Below, piece after piece: positions 1 through 7,850 of a DNA stretch of 23,145 nt. Each line of letters begins with the position of its first letter. Within the stretch, counting starts at the first letter, position 1. The stretch is from DATJSN01 sp035504095. Its GTDB lineage: Bacteria; Planctomycetota; Phycisphaerae; WQYP01. Location: contig DATJSN010000041.1 in NCBI GenBank assembly GCA_035504095.1, positions 1 to 23,145 on the forward strand. Reading direction: 5' to 3'. The translations under genes and the position numbers were made by a program. Under the pieces are notes generated by a model. That model was not told the origin of the DNA, ran no database searches, and saw only the letters and a list, made by a program, of their open reading frames with translations.

Positions 1-390
1 AGTGAAGCAGCAACCGCCCGCCTGATTCGTGTGGCTTCAAATCCATTGGTGGATGTGATAGGGCACCCGACTGGGCGGCTGGTCGCCGTACGCCGGGGTC
101 TGGAGCCGGACATGCAGCGCGTCATTTTCGCCGCGGCACGCGGAGGTGTAGCACTGGAAATTAACGCCCACGACTTGCGCTTGGATTTGCGCGATGTGCA
201 TGTACGCATGGCGGTTGAAGCAGGCGTACCTTTGTGCATAGATACTGATGCGCATGGTGCTGCGGATATGGACAATCTTATTTATGGCGTGATTACCGCC
301 CGGCGCGGCTGGGCGAGGGCGCAAAATGTGCTCAACACCTGGCCGCTGGAGAAGGTATTGAAGTGGCAAAAAGAACGGCGAAAAAATTAG
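1..390 (+). CDS. polX: DNA polymerase/3'-5' exonuclease PolX, C-terminal fragment (PHP domain)
   Basis: The reading frame is open from the first base, so only the last 129 residues are in the window and the start lies upstream. The fragment has the end of a PHP phosphoesterase domain as found in bacterial family X DNA polymerases: a GHPTGR block, a long AARGGVALEINA helix-strand, an RLDLRD block and a CIDTDAH metal-binding motif, followed by an ARRGW...NTWPLEKVL tail. In this family the PHP domain is a metal-dependent 3'-5' exonuclease fused behind a Pol-beta-like polymerase and acts in DNA repair. The conserved His and Asp residues of the last PHP motifs are present, so this part looks intact. 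No gene follows for about 750 bases on this strand. The family call is firm; the polymerase half is not visible. Confidence 0.9.
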   Translation, partial: SEAATARLIRVASNPLVDVIGHPTGRLVAVRRGLEPDMQRVIFAAARGGVALEINAHDLRLDLRDVHVRMAVEAGVPLCIDTDAHGAADMDNLIYGVITARRGWARAQNVLNTWPLEKVLKWQKERRKN

Positions 391-419
391 ATTTTTGCCA
401 CAGAGACGGCGGCTATACC

Positions 420-450
420 GAGTCTGGAGACGGGAGACGGGAGTGGGGAG
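420..450. repeat. Heptanucleotide tandem repeat, unit GAGWCGG
   Basis: Four consecutive 7-bp units can be read: GAGTCTG, GAGACGG, GAGACGG, GAGTGGG, then a partial GAG. The same heptad recurs at 962-989. Short tandem heptads of this kind are known from several bacterial genomes, notably cyanobacteria, and are non-coding. Confidence 0.8.
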
Positions 451-961
451 TTTTTACCACAACAATCCGCAGATGGCGCGGCTCGACTGAGCTCGCCGAA
501 GTCAGATTAACACAGATTATATCACCCCAACGACGGCTGCATTTCGTTCCTCAATGTCCTAACTACGTAGTCGGGTTTTTTGCTCCAATTTTGGGCCTCC
601 GAGCCGTTACAACGTTACAAAGGCTTGTTTTATAGAGTATTTCGCACTTTTTGATCCGTAACATGATTAGTGCTTGTTGCGCCTTTAAGAGTGGAGGAAA
701 CATCACTATTTTCAGGGGTTGTTACGCTGTAACGGTTAGATTTTTCATGTTTTAGTCCCAAAAGGGTGACAATTAGTCATCTGGGCAGAGCGTGGACGGA
801 CGGATTCCGTAGAATCAGACATTTTGTCACTGCTCTTATTCACTTGTCAAAGAACCGGCCTTAAAAGGCTCTGATACTGAATAGGCAAACCATTTGCATA
901 AAGGGGGTAGGGGATAGAGACGAGTCGAGTGTAGGGAGACGGGGACGGCACTTGGGGTGCC

Positions 962-989
962 GAGTCGGGAGACGGGAGTCGGGAGTGGC
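962..989. repeat. Heptanucleotide tandem repeat, unit GAGWCGG (second block)
   Basis: Units GAGTCGG, GAGACGG, GAGTCGG and GAGTGGC follow one another without spacing. Degenerate units extend upstream to about 917. As at the first block, a TTTTTACCACAAC stretch and AATCCGCAGAT follow downstream, so the whole composite is duplicated about 540 bases apart. Confidence 0.8.
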
Positions 990-1124
990 GGCACTATTGT
1001 GCTTAGACGGGAATTGTGAGACGGGACTTTTTACCACAACGACACAACGAATCCGCAGATTACGCAAATTAACGCAGAGATAGCAGAGGACGCGTATCAT
1101 AGTCACACTTAAATGCCTTTCGAT

Positions 1125-1130
1125 AGGAGG
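1125..1130 (+). promoter_or_regulatory. Shine-Dalgarno site AGGAGG for the small gene at 1138
   Basis: A perfect AGGAGG lies 7 bases before the ATG at 1138. It is the main reason to accept this short frame as a real gene and to fix its start. Confidence 0.75.
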
Positions 1131-1137
1131 CGCATCG

Positions 1138-1392
1138 ATGGGTACGCGCAATGGCCCAATGAAAGCCGATTTTCCCACCGGGACGATTGTGCGGATTGCA
1201 ACGGTTGAAATACTATCGCAATTCATGAGGCCACAGTGGAAGTTTCATCATCCTATTGAGGAATTTCAATTAGGATTCGCAGGCAGAGAGGCAAAAGTTC
1301 GTAGCGTGGGTTACTATCATGGGGGAGATGAACTCTATTGGCTTGATGGCATACTAGGTATTTGGCACGAAAAATGCCTAGAACCTGTTTAA
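1138..1392 (+). CDS. Small conserved-looking hypothetical protein (84 aa)
   Basis: I do not recognise a characterised family. The frame starts with ATG behind a perfect AGGAGG at ideal spacing. The composition is protein-like, rich in Trp, Tyr, Gly and His, and ends in a compact block (YYHGGDELYWLDG...WHEKCLEP) that looks like a small beta-rich fold. There is no signal peptide or membrane segment, so a cytosolic location is inferred. It stands alone between a repeat-rich gap and a convergent minus-strand gene ending at 1449. No function can be given. An overlapping minus-strand frame (861-1226) lacks these signals and is taken as a shadow. Confidence 0.65.
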   Translation: MGTRNGPMKADFPTGTIVRIATVEILSQFMRPQWKFHHPIEEFQLGFAGREAKVRSVGYYHGGDELYWLDGILGIWHEKCLEPV

Positions 1393-1448
1393 CTACCACC
1401 CTTTACTCAAGTATATACTTCCGTAGATGTATGCCGCAATTTATATAC

Positions 1449-2009
1449 TCAAAATCCCCACCAGACGCCGGGGACATAAGAGCGTGCGGCGGTGACTTTG
1501 CCGTTATCAAGATCGAGCAGTATGGGCAAAAATGGCGGACGCCAGCGGCGGGATCCATCGAGCCTTAGCTGGAGCATTTCCGGAGCGGCTATTCCCTGCG
1601 GTAAATTCCCAAAAGGAGGAATTTGAATGATCGCGACATGATGCCGCGGATCGGATTTTAAATGAGTCGCCACTGCTGCAAGCGCCTGCCGGCAATCTGA
1701 ACAATCATGATAATAGATCACCAGGAGCCAATGGCCCGTTTCCAGAACACTTCCGCCGGGGATGTACGGCAAAAGAGGAAGTTTTTGCCCCTGCCAGTTA
1801 AACGGCTGGAAATAGACGCTGCCAAAGCCGCCGGCAATTTGTCCGTTCGGCTCAAGCTGAGCGGGTCGAAAAGATAACGCCGCCAATGCGCCCCCTGCCG
1901 CTATAATCAGCGCGATCACAGCGGCGATGGTAAGCAACTTAAATCGAAGCGGCGATATCTGACGGCTCAGATGAGGATCTGTTGGATTCTGAAGATTGCA
2001 TTTATTCAT
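1449..2009 (-). CDS. Membrane-anchored thioredoxin-like protein with CxxC
   Basis: This 186-residue protein has a basic cytoplasmic N-terminus, one hydrophobic segment at about residues 23-47, and an outward-facing domain. The motif YYHDCSDCRQAL (Cys103 and Cys106) follows a hydrophobic beta strand (HWLLVIYY), as in thioredoxin-fold proteins where the CxxC sits at the start of a helix. A likely cis-Pro-like segment (RRWRPPFLPILLDLDNG) follows further on. It probably acts in the periplasm as a thiol oxidoreductase, perhaps in cytochrome maturation or disulfide handling; that is inference. The gene lies 20 bases downstream of recO on the same strand and may be co-transcribed with it. The ATG at 2009 has no strong ribosome-binding site. 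The fold call is moderate; the substrate is unknown. Confidence 0.7.
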   Translation of the reverse strand: MNKCNLQNPTDPHLSRQISPLRFKLLTIAAVIALIIAAGGALAALSFRPAQLEPNGQIAGGFGSVYFQPFNWQGQKLPLLPYIPGGSVLETGHWLLVIYYHDCSDCRQALAAVATHLKSDPRHHVAIIQIPPFGNLPQGIAAPEMLQLRLDGSRRWRPPFLPILLDLDNGKVTAARSYVPGVWWGF

Positions 2010-2029
2010 AAATCAGAGCCCGGCTGTTG

Positions 2030-2848
2030 TTATTTAACCGACGATAATTCGGATTTAGCGGACGAATCCTTCTGGGAATTAAAAATACTTTTTAGCAGAG
2101 ATTCCGTGCGCAGCTTTCTCTCGACGAGAGTGCTGATGTAGGCGAAGAGCAATCGGGCCGCATCATAAAGCGCCTGGGGTTTTGCCGGCCGAAGAGCGGG
2201 CGTTTGAGCAAGCTCCTTCGGCGATCCTATACGGTCGAGCGCCAGAGTAAGGGCGGGGGTAATCTTGATGGCCGTGCCATCACGCGTACAGCTCTGGCAA
2301 CTGACACCGCCAAGCGATGGAATAAACACCAATGCCGGGGATGCCGAGACTGGTTTGGAGCATACGCAACAGGCGTCGAGCCGCGGCTGATAGCCGGCCA
2401 GACGCAGCGCGGCTTTCAAATAGGCCAAAAGCATGCGCTGCGAATCGGGGCCGGGGAACACTTCCAATGCACAGCGGAGCTGGTCGAAAAGTTCGGGGTG
2501 CGGGTCATTTTCTTTGAGCAAAAGCAACGTTACTTCCGCGGTAATCTGCGCGGAGTAAAGCGCTTTAAGCGAACGGCGCAAAGCGGGATGGTGGTCGAAC
2601 ACCTGCCAGGCGGAAAGCGTGCCTAATTGGGAACTGCCGCGCGGTGGAATAAAGACCACCTGACCGCGGGAGAACAGGTCCAGTGGTTCGGGCAATGGCG
2701 TACGGCTGCGCACAGGAATTTTCCGAACACCTTTAGCGAGCAGGCTTATCAAACCCGCGGCGCGCACAAAAAGCGTGACCACCTGGCTGGTTTCAGAAAA
2801 ATCAATGACGCGAAGACAAATCGCTTCGTCTTTGAAATAGTTCGACAC
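2030..2848 (-). CDS. recO: DNA repair protein RecO
   Basis: RecO works with RecR and RecF to load RecA onto SSB-coated single-stranded DNA in recombinational repair. The 272-residue length is normal. The N-terminal OB-fold is clear: ICLRVIDFSETSQVVTLFVRAAGLISLLAKGVRK at residues 10-43. A helical middle region follows. A zinc ribbon of the RecO type has CxxC pairs at Cys160/Cys163 and Cys184/Cys187. The C-terminal helix contains RLLFAYISTLVERKLRTES. The ATG at 2848 fits the normal family N-terminus. The gene is divergent from the kinase-like gene starting at 2935, so the 86-base gap should hold promoters for both. Its downstream neighbour is the thioredoxin-like gene. Confidence 0.93.
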   Translation of the reverse strand: MSNYFKDEAICLRVIDFSETSQVVTLFVRAAGLISLLAKGVRKIPVRSRTPLPEPLDLFSRGQVVFIPPRGSSQLGTLSAWQVFDHHPALRRSLKALYSAQITAEVTLLLLKENDPHPELFDQLRCALEVFPGPDSQRMLLAYLKAALRLAGYQPRLDACCVCSKPVSASPALVFIPSLGGVSCQSCTRDGTAIKITPALTLALDRIGSPKELAQTPALRPAKPQALYDAARLLFAYISTLVERKLRTESLLKSIFNSQKDSSAKSELSSVK

Positions 2849-2934
2849 AACAGAATTTTACTAAAACCCGGCGCATCTGAAAAATGCGGACTACGCAGAA
2901 ATCCATAGTCAAAGCTATAATTCTGGGATTCGAT

Positions 2935-3756
2935 ATGAGCCAGACACCAGATAAACCCGATGACTACGCCAAACGCCCGCCGGCGTCACTATTTGCCCTG
3001 GGTCACGAGACGCTGCCGGAACAGATCCAATTGAACGGCCGGTCATACCGCCTGAGCGAATTATTTAAACACGATTTTTTCGCGGCCACCGGCCTATATG
3101 AATTGATCAACGCGGAACCGCAGGGCGCCGAAGATTCAACAAATACAGCAAAAAAACAAGTGGTGTTGAAAGTGCAGCGTACGCACCACTTTTGTGGGTT
3201 CCCGATGCGCTGGCTGGGGGCAATGGTCGCGCGGCACGAAATCAAAATTTTTAAGGCACTACAAGGGATTGATGGTATTCCGCAATTCCTGGGTGCGCAC
3301 TCAAAGACCGGCTACATACATGAATTTGTGCCAGGAAAAGATCTGCGCGGCAAATCGAAGCCGGACGGGGAATTTTTCCGGCGTCTGGAAGAATTGCTCA
3401 AAGCAGTGCACAGCAGGCATGTGGCGTACGTGGACGCCAATAAGGGAGAAAATATTTTATTTGGCGACGATCGTCGGCCATACCTGATCGATTTTCAGAT
3501 CTCATTTATCTGCGGCGGCCCGGATAAGAGCGGCCTTTTAATGCAATGGATTCTCAAAAAATCTCAGGCGGAAGACTGGTATCATTATTACAAGCACAAA
3601 ACGCGGCTGGCGCCGCGGATATGTACGCCGGAGGATTTTGCGCGGGCGCAAAGGCAAAGCCGGTATATTCGGATGCACAGATTTTTCGCCCAGCCGCTGA
3701 TCCGCCTGCGCCGACGGTTTTTGCGACGCTACCAAACGCCGGCCAAATCACCGTAA
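2935..3756 (+). CDS. Protein-kinase-fold enzyme (lipopolysaccharide-kinase/RIO-like)
   Basis: A 273-residue protein with an atypical kinase fold resembling Kdo/LPS kinases. Visible features are a beta-strand lysine in QVVLKVQR (Lys79), the segment ARHEIKIFKAL holding a candidate Glu, a catalytic loop YVDANKGENILF (Asp167, Asn173) and a DFQ metal motif (Asp186) in place of DFG. It probably phosphorylates a sugar or lipid-linked sugar rather than protein, but the substrate cannot be told. The ATG at 2935 is preferred because it precedes the polar start of the domain and follows a GGGA; an in-frame ATG at 2884 would add 17 residues. The stop overlaps the convergent Minf_1886 gene by 9 bases. The C-terminus is very basic. 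Confidence 0.72.
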   Translation: MSQTPDKPDDYAKRPPASLFALGHETLPEQIQLNGRSYRLSELFKHDFFAATGLYELINAEPQGAEDSTNTAKKQVVLKVQRTHHFCGFPMRWLGAMVARHEIKIFKALQGIDGIPQFLGAHSKTGYIHEFVPGKDLRGKSKPDGEFFRRLEELLKAVHSRHVAYVDANKGENILFGDDRRPYLIDFQISFICGGPDKSGLLMQWILKKSQAEDWYHYYKHKTRLAPRICTPEDFARAQRQSRYIRMHRFFAQPLIRLRRRFLRRYQTPAKSP

Positions 3757-4167
3757 CTTGAATACCGCCGCCTGCGAACCGGAAGGACGTTGCGGCGCTT
3801 CAAAAACTTTTTCAAAGTCGAACACGTTGTCAAAATCTTCGATGCTGTCTTCGGGCGTTTTGCGCATCTGGCCGCCCTGGATCATGGCGAATACGATGCG
3901 GCCGAAGTCGGCGGTGCGCCGAACATTCCAGTGATACAGCACGGCTTTGGCGAGCAATCCATAGCGACGAATGGCAAAATCACGCAGACCGAAGCAAAGT
4001 TGTCTGCCACTGACGTGTTGTTCAAGCTCCGAGCGCTTTTCGATATCGGGATAAACTTTCTGTGCGGTAACGGCGAGTCCGGCACGAACAAATTCAAAAG
4101 CTTCGACCGGATACAGACCCGTGCGAGCGACAATTTGATTCAATGATGTTTTGGCGACCTTGTCCAT
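3748..4167 (-). CDS. Minf_1886 family protein (Planctomycetes/Verrucomicrobia-restricted)
   Basis: At 139 residues this matches the small Verruco/Plancto-restricted family whose hallmarks are an N-terminal helix (ARTGLYPVEAFEFVRAGL), a HVSGRQLCFGLRDFAIRRYG core and a VLYHWNVRRTADFGRIVFAMI segment. The His-Val-Ser-Gly-Arg and Trp-Asn-Val...Asp-Phe-Gly blocks are all present. The function is unknown; no catalytic site or membrane segment is visible. The family is useful as a taxonomic marker and is the best clue here to a planctomycete host. The gene overlaps the kinase-like gene tail to tail by 9 bases and lies 52 bases beyond the 3' end of the large membrane protein on the same strand. A GGAGG lies 22 bases before the ATG, too far to be its ribosome-binding site. 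Confidence 0.85.
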   Translation of the reverse strand: MDKVAKTSLNQIVARTGLYPVEAFEFVRAGLAVTAQKVYPDIEKRSELEQHVSGRQLCFGLRDFAIRRYGLLAKAVLYHWNVRRTADFGRIVFAMIQGGQMRKTPEDSIEDFDNVFDFEKVFEAPQRPSGSQAAVFKLR

Positions 4168-4219
4168 AGCTTTCTAACCAACCAAGAGCCTCCAATTATA
4201 AACGAATGCGGCAAGACAT

Positions 4220-6211
4220 TCACCTGTTTGATGGAGCAGAAGGCCGGGGCGTGTCCGGAACATACACATATAACAAGCCAACTTTTTGCCAAAGCTTGTA
4301 CTTTGTTCCCGTATCCTGGTGACGAAGCCATTGAACTTTTTCAGGGGATATGACCACATCGGGATCCAGTTCGGAAAGCACCGGAACCTCAACGTCGGCG
4401 TTGAAATAGGTAAAGCGCGGCCGGGGGTGCAGGGCATCCAGAAGCGGCGCCTGAAGTGAATACGCAAAGGGAAGGCTTGCAGGCAAATAAAGGCCGATCA
4501 GAAGGCCATCAGGGTGCTGTGGAAGAGTAGAAAGTTCGCCAATCAAATCCTCCACGGACTTTGCCTGCAAACGATTGCCGCCATTGAGTTCATAGATGCG
4601 CGACTGAAACTCAACCGCCTGCGAGCCAAAGAGCGTGCGCGGGAAAAGCAGTATCGGCGGCAAAAGCCAGATTGCGGCGCCGACGGCGATAATGGCGCGC
4701 AGCAAAGCCGGACGAAACGAGGCGACCGTTAAGGCCGCAAGCGGAACAAGCAACACCGGGATCGGCAAAAGCAGATGCGCCTCCGCCGGGTGCCAGCGTA
4801 AGAGCGCAGAGAAAACTAGAAGAATAGCCAACGGCAAAGTCAGCCACCACCAATAAACTTTGGCAAGCGGCTCTTTACGCCTCAACCAGAGCCCCACGGG
4901 GATTAAAAGAAACAAAAGCATGTGAAACGGCCAGGTAATGCGGTTTTCGTTGCCGGGAAAATAATGCGCGCCGTCGTAACTGGTGGAACCAACCGGACCG
5001 GGGAAAGTTATATGCGGGTCCTGCAAATTCAGGGAAAATAAATGTGCGATGCCGCCAACGACCCAGTCGACGGTTTGATCAATCTGATCAATTGGCCCGG
5101 AAAACATTGGCCCGGTATTACGCAAAAGATTGGTAAGAGCTCCCTGGGGTGTGAAGACGGCGTTGACGAATTGGTTATGCGGGTCTGTCGAATTGATGGG
5201 TCCCAATGGTGAACCAAATTCCTGAAGGTTCCTAGCAAAGAATGGACCATTGATCAAAAGTACAAAAGCCGCGATCAAAGCCAGCGAGTCGATGTCACGC
5301 AGACGGGAACAACGAAACAAGGCAACTACACAAAGCACGGCCAACGGAAGGCCGCATATGTAGCCTATTCCAGCGGTGAGCGCCAATAAGCCAAAGGCTG
5401 CAGCGATTAAAACCAGACGCTGCGCGCTGCAGCGGCGAACAATGGCGATGCGCATAAGCCAGAGAGTGAGAATGAGCAACCAGAGACAAAGCAAAAGTTC
5501 CGGCTTAAATGCCGTGGCGAAAACAAATGCGGTGGGAATGCTGAGCATGAGCAATGCACCCAGAAGTTGCGCGGCCAAATCCCTCTGAAAAAATTCGACC
5601 GTTTCCGCCGCCGCAACAGCCAGCAGAACCAAACATCCAAAAGGAATCAGGTTAAGCGCCCAATCGCTTCCATTTCCCAGGATCATCAAATTCAGGCCCA
5701 GGTATTCGGTTAAAGGGGGCATAAAGAGTTGGAATGGGTCGCTGGTGGGAAAATTGGCCAGCGAATGTTGCTGCATCCAAAAAATAATTCTCGGCACATG
5801 ATAGGCTAGGGCATCGGGGTTGTTTTGAGGGGAAACCAGCGCGGTGACAAACGCCAGAAGCAGGATAATCGCGCAAAGCGCAACAAGCAGCCAGCACAAA
5901 AATCTCTGGCCGGCGGGAAATTTAAAACAGAATAATTGTGCGAAAGAAAAGTTTTTTGGCCGGCTGCTTAATTCGGTTATGGCCGCGGGAATCGGCGTAA
6001 GCCAGAACATCAAGACCGGCCAGAAGCTCAGAGCACTTAAAGAACCAAGCAGTTCCGTGCCCAAAACCGCCCAGGCACACACGATGACCGCGGTAATCAG
6101 AAGTGATTCACGAAATGACGCCGGGCCGCCGGCACGGCGGCAGCGCCAGGAATGCACGGCCAGGGCGCTGAGAATAAACGTGACGAAGGGCAAGAGTGCG
6201 AAGAATTTCAT
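4220..6211 (-). CDS. Polytopic membrane protein, GT-C-type glycosyltransferase (ArnT/RgtA-like)
   Basis: This 663-residue protein has roughly ten or more hydrophobic segments spread over residues 1-520, then a soluble C-terminal domain. After the third or fourth segment lies a loop with NNPDALAYHVPRIIFW, which matches the acidic first-loop motif of GT-C enzymes that use polyprenyl-phosphate sugars; the loop goes on with PLTEYLGLNLM. A long external loop at about residues 330-410 is rich in Gly, Pro and Asn. The likely role is transfer of a sugar from a lipid-phosphate donor to an envelope glycan or protein on the outer face of the membrane. It lies 131 bases downstream of the GT2-methyltransferase gene, with a strong hairpin between them. 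Donor and acceptor are not predictable. No clear ribosome-binding site precedes the ATG. Confidence 0.75.
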   Translation of the reverse strand: MKFFALLPFVTFILSALAVHSWRCRRAGGPASFRESLLITAVIVCAWAVLGTELLGSLSALSFWPVLMFWLTPIPAAITELSSRPKNFSFAQLFCFKFPAGQRFLCWLLVALCAIILLLAFVTALVSPQNNPDALAYHVPRIIFWMQQHSLANFPTSDPFQLFMPPLTEYLGLNLMILGNGSDWALNLIPFGCLVLLAVAAAETVEFFQRDLAAQLLGALLMLSIPTAFVFATAFKPELLLCLWLLILTLWLMRIAIVRRCSAQRLVLIAAAFGLLALTAGIGYICGLPLAVLCVVALFRCSRLRDIDSLALIAAFVLLINGPFFARNLQEFGSPLGPINSTDPHNQFVNAVFTPQGALTNLLRNTGPMFSGPIDQIDQTVDWVVGGIAHLFSLNLQDPHITFPGPVGSTSYDGAHYFPGNENRITWPFHMLLFLLIPVGLWLRRKEPLAKVYWWWLTLPLAILLVFSALLRWHPAEAHLLLPIPVLLVPLAALTVASFRPALLRAIIAVGAAIWLLPPILLFPRTLFGSQAVEFQSRIYELNGGNRLQAKSVEDLIGELSTLPQHPDGLLIGLYLPASLPFAYSLQAPLLDALHPRPRFTYFNADVEVPVLSELDPDVVISPEKVQWLRHQDTGTKYKLWQKVGLLYVYVPDTPRPSAPSNR

Positions 6212-6260
6212 GAGATATTTTTCACCACGACGTCACAACGATACGACGATTTTAATTCAG

Positions 6261-6283
6261 GCCCCGGCAAGAAATGCCGGGGC
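6261..6283 (-). terminator. Strong GC hairpin between glycosyltransferase genes
   Basis: GCCCCGGCA (6261-6269), loop AGAAA, and TGCCGGGGC (6275-6283) form a perfect 9-bp stem. It lies 59 bases past the stop of the GT2-methyltransferase gene. The flanking T-run is weak on both strands, so termination efficiency is uncertain. A closely related hairpin occurs at 13778-13800. Confidence 0.6.
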
Positions 6284-6288
6284 TTTCC

Positions 6289-6310
6289 CATGCTCAGGCT
6301 GGAGAGCATG
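6289..6310. repeat. Short inverted repeat CATGCTC...GAGCATG
   Basis: A perfect 7-bp stem with an 8-base loop sits directly beside the GC hairpin at 6261-6283, in the gap after the GT2-methyltransferase gene. It may be part of the same transcript-end structure. Confidence 0.5.
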
Positions 6311-6341
6311 AGCTACACTTTATTGAATTTCCTTATTTGCT

Positions 6342-7805
6342 CTACTGATCACCTGTTCTACTTTCTCCTGTTCTCGGCGCGACAAAGTCGCGCCGTGGTT
6401 TGCGGCCGACGGCCAGAAAACTCAGACCCAGGCCTAAATGCAGCGCATCAAACAATCGTGCCATAAAAACCAGGCGATTGAACATGCGTATCTGCCCCGC
6501 CTTGATATCGTCACGGCCCAGCAAACGGTTCCAGCGCCAACCCCAGGCGCCGAAACGATTGAATTCTTCAAACGCCTGAAGCTCAAATCCCGTTTTTTCC
6601 ATCAGGCTTTTGAGTTCCGGCGCCGAATAACGACGCAAATGGCCGATTTTTTTATCCATGGGACTCATCAGCGTTGGATGCGCGGGAACCAGCACGATCA
6701 TGACGCCGCCCGGCTCCAGTAGATCAAACATGCGCCGCAACACGGTGCCGTCGTCCGTCAAATGTTCGAGTACATTCAGGCAGACGATGGTGTCGAGCTT
6801 TTCGTCGCGCAGATTTTCGTAAACGTTCGTATCGCCCAGCCCGGCCTGAAACACGCGGACATTTTCCAGATGGCCGAAGCGCCGCTGCGTCATCTCCACA
6901 AAAAAATCGTTCGCGTCGACGCAAACCAGCCGTGGACATTCAAGGAGCATTTCGGTGAAATTGCCGACGCCGCAATCGGTTTCCAGCACGCGCGATCCAA
7001 TGAAACGGCTGAAATGACTGAACATCCAGCGATTGATGCGGCGTGAACGACGGAGAATTTGCAGCAGGTAATACTCGTCGTCGCTGGTAAATCGTTTATC
7101 GACGAAATTGCACTCGAGGAGTGTTCCGAACGCTTCAAAAGCGTCTTTAAGGCCGATTTTTTTTCCTTCCGCAACCGTGCGTCCGTGGTAACTGATCGGC
7201 ACCTCGTATATGCGGATGTTCCACTGGCCCAGGCGCGAGACAAGCTCCGGCTCAATGCCGAAACGGTCGGCCTTGAGCGGGATGCGCCGAAGAATATCCG
7301 CACGAACTGCTTTGTAGCCGGTTTCCATGTCGCTGAGATTCAGATCCAGAAACATATTCGTCGCGGTAGTGAGGATGCGATTGGCGATAGAATGCCAGAA
7401 AAGCAGAACGCGCCGCTGGCCGGCGAATGCGAAGCGCGAACCGAAAACAGCATCGGCCTTGCCTTCTAAGATAGGCGCCAGCAACGCGGGATAATCGCGT
7501 GGATCATATTCCAGGTCGGCGTCCTGAATCAGCGCCACGTCGCCGGTCATATTGGCGATGGCCGTGCGTATGGCCGCGGCTTTGCCGCGATTGCCGGCAT
7601 GCTTGAATATTTTTATGCGCGGATCGGCTCTGGCAAGCTGCTGGAGAATTTCCCATGTTTGGTCACGGCTGGCGTCATCGACGCATACCAGTTCTATGGG
7701 CAATGGCGTGGGATTGTTGAGTACGCGGCTAATGATGGTGCGCAGTGTGCGCGATTCGTTGTAAATCGGCATCAACACGCTCAAAAGCCGGTATTTTTCC
7801 GCCAT
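6342..7805 (-). CDS. Fused GT2 glycosyltransferase and SAM-dependent methyltransferase
   Basis: Two domains in 487 residues. Residues 5-235 are a dolichol-phosphate-mannose-synthase-like GT2 enzyme: SVLMPIYNES, ELVCVDDASRDQTWEIL, GNRGKAAAIRTAI, the metal-binding DADLEYDP, GSRF, the METGYKA block and FGIEPELV, ending near HGRTVAEGKKIGLKD. Residues 260-400 are a class I methyltransferase: VLETDCGVGNFTEML as motif I, LVCVDANDFF, IVCLNVLEHLTDDG and FDLLEPGGVMIVLVPAH. Motif I reads Asp-Cys-Gly where Gly-Cys-Gly is usual. The enzyme probably makes a polyprenyl-phosphate sugar for the neighbouring GT-C protein; the methylation target is unknown. A GTG at 7850 would give 15 more residues, but the ATG at 7805 has a GGAG 5 bases upstream and starts right before the GT2 strand. 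Confidence 0.88.
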   Translation of the reverse strand: MAEKYRLLSVLMPIYNESRTLRTIISRVLNNPTPLPIELVCVDDASRDQTWEILQQLARADPRIKIFKHAGNRGKAAAIRTAIANMTGDVALIQDADLEYDPRDYPALLAPILEGKADAVFGSRFAFAGQRRVLLFWHSIANRILTTATNMFLDLNLSDMETGYKAVRADILRRIPLKADRFGIEPELVSRLGQWNIRIYEVPISYHGRTVAEGKKIGLKDAFEAFGTLLECNFVDKRFTSDDEYYLLQILRRSRRINRWMFSHFSRFIGSRVLETDCGVGNFTEMLLECPRLVCVDANDFFVEMTQRRFGHLENVRVFQAGLGDTNVYENLRDEKLDTIVCLNVLEHLTDDGTVLRRMFDLLEPGGVMIVLVPAHPTLMSPMDKKIGHLRRYSAPELKSLMEKTGFELQAFEEFNRFGAWGWRWNRLLGRDDIKAGQIRMFNRLVFMARLFDALHLGLGLSFLAVGRKPRRDFVAPRTGESRTGDQ

Positions 7806-7810
7806 GAAAG

Positions 7811-7814
7811 CTCC
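7811..7814 (-). promoter_or_regulatory. Shine-Dalgarno GGAG deciding the start at 7805
   Basis: GGAG on the minus strand lies 5 bases before the ATG at 7805. It supports this start over the upstream GTG at 7850, which would abut the cyclophilin stop codon. Confidence 0.6.
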
Positions 7815-7850
7815 GGAAATCACAACCAGCGGAATCGATTCTAATGCCAC

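Larger units (their letters stand above)
391..1137. other. Gene-free stretch with tandem heptads and small palindromes
   Basis: I see no convincing coding frame here; the open frames overlap on both strands and have no ribosome-binding site. The stretch begins with a dispersed TTTTTGCCACAGAGA motif (393-407). It holds two blocks of heptanucleotide repeats (420-450 and 962-989), each followed by a TTTTTACCACAAC ... AATCCGCAGAT block. Between 721 and 869 are three short perfect palindromes: GTTAC-gct-GTAAC (721-733), GATTC-cgta-GAATC (803-816) and GCCTT-aa-AAGGC (858-869). A small RNA cannot be excluded but none is recognised. Confidence 0.6.

Noticed and set aside
861..1226. Minus-strand frame of 121 codons overlapping the small gene at 1138
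   Set aside because: It runs through heptad repeats, lacks a ribosome-binding site, and conflicts with a better supported gene.
5844..6311. Plus-strand frame of 155 codons opposite the GT-C gene
   Set aside because: Antisense to a long membrane-protein gene with normal hydrophobic pattern; no start signal.
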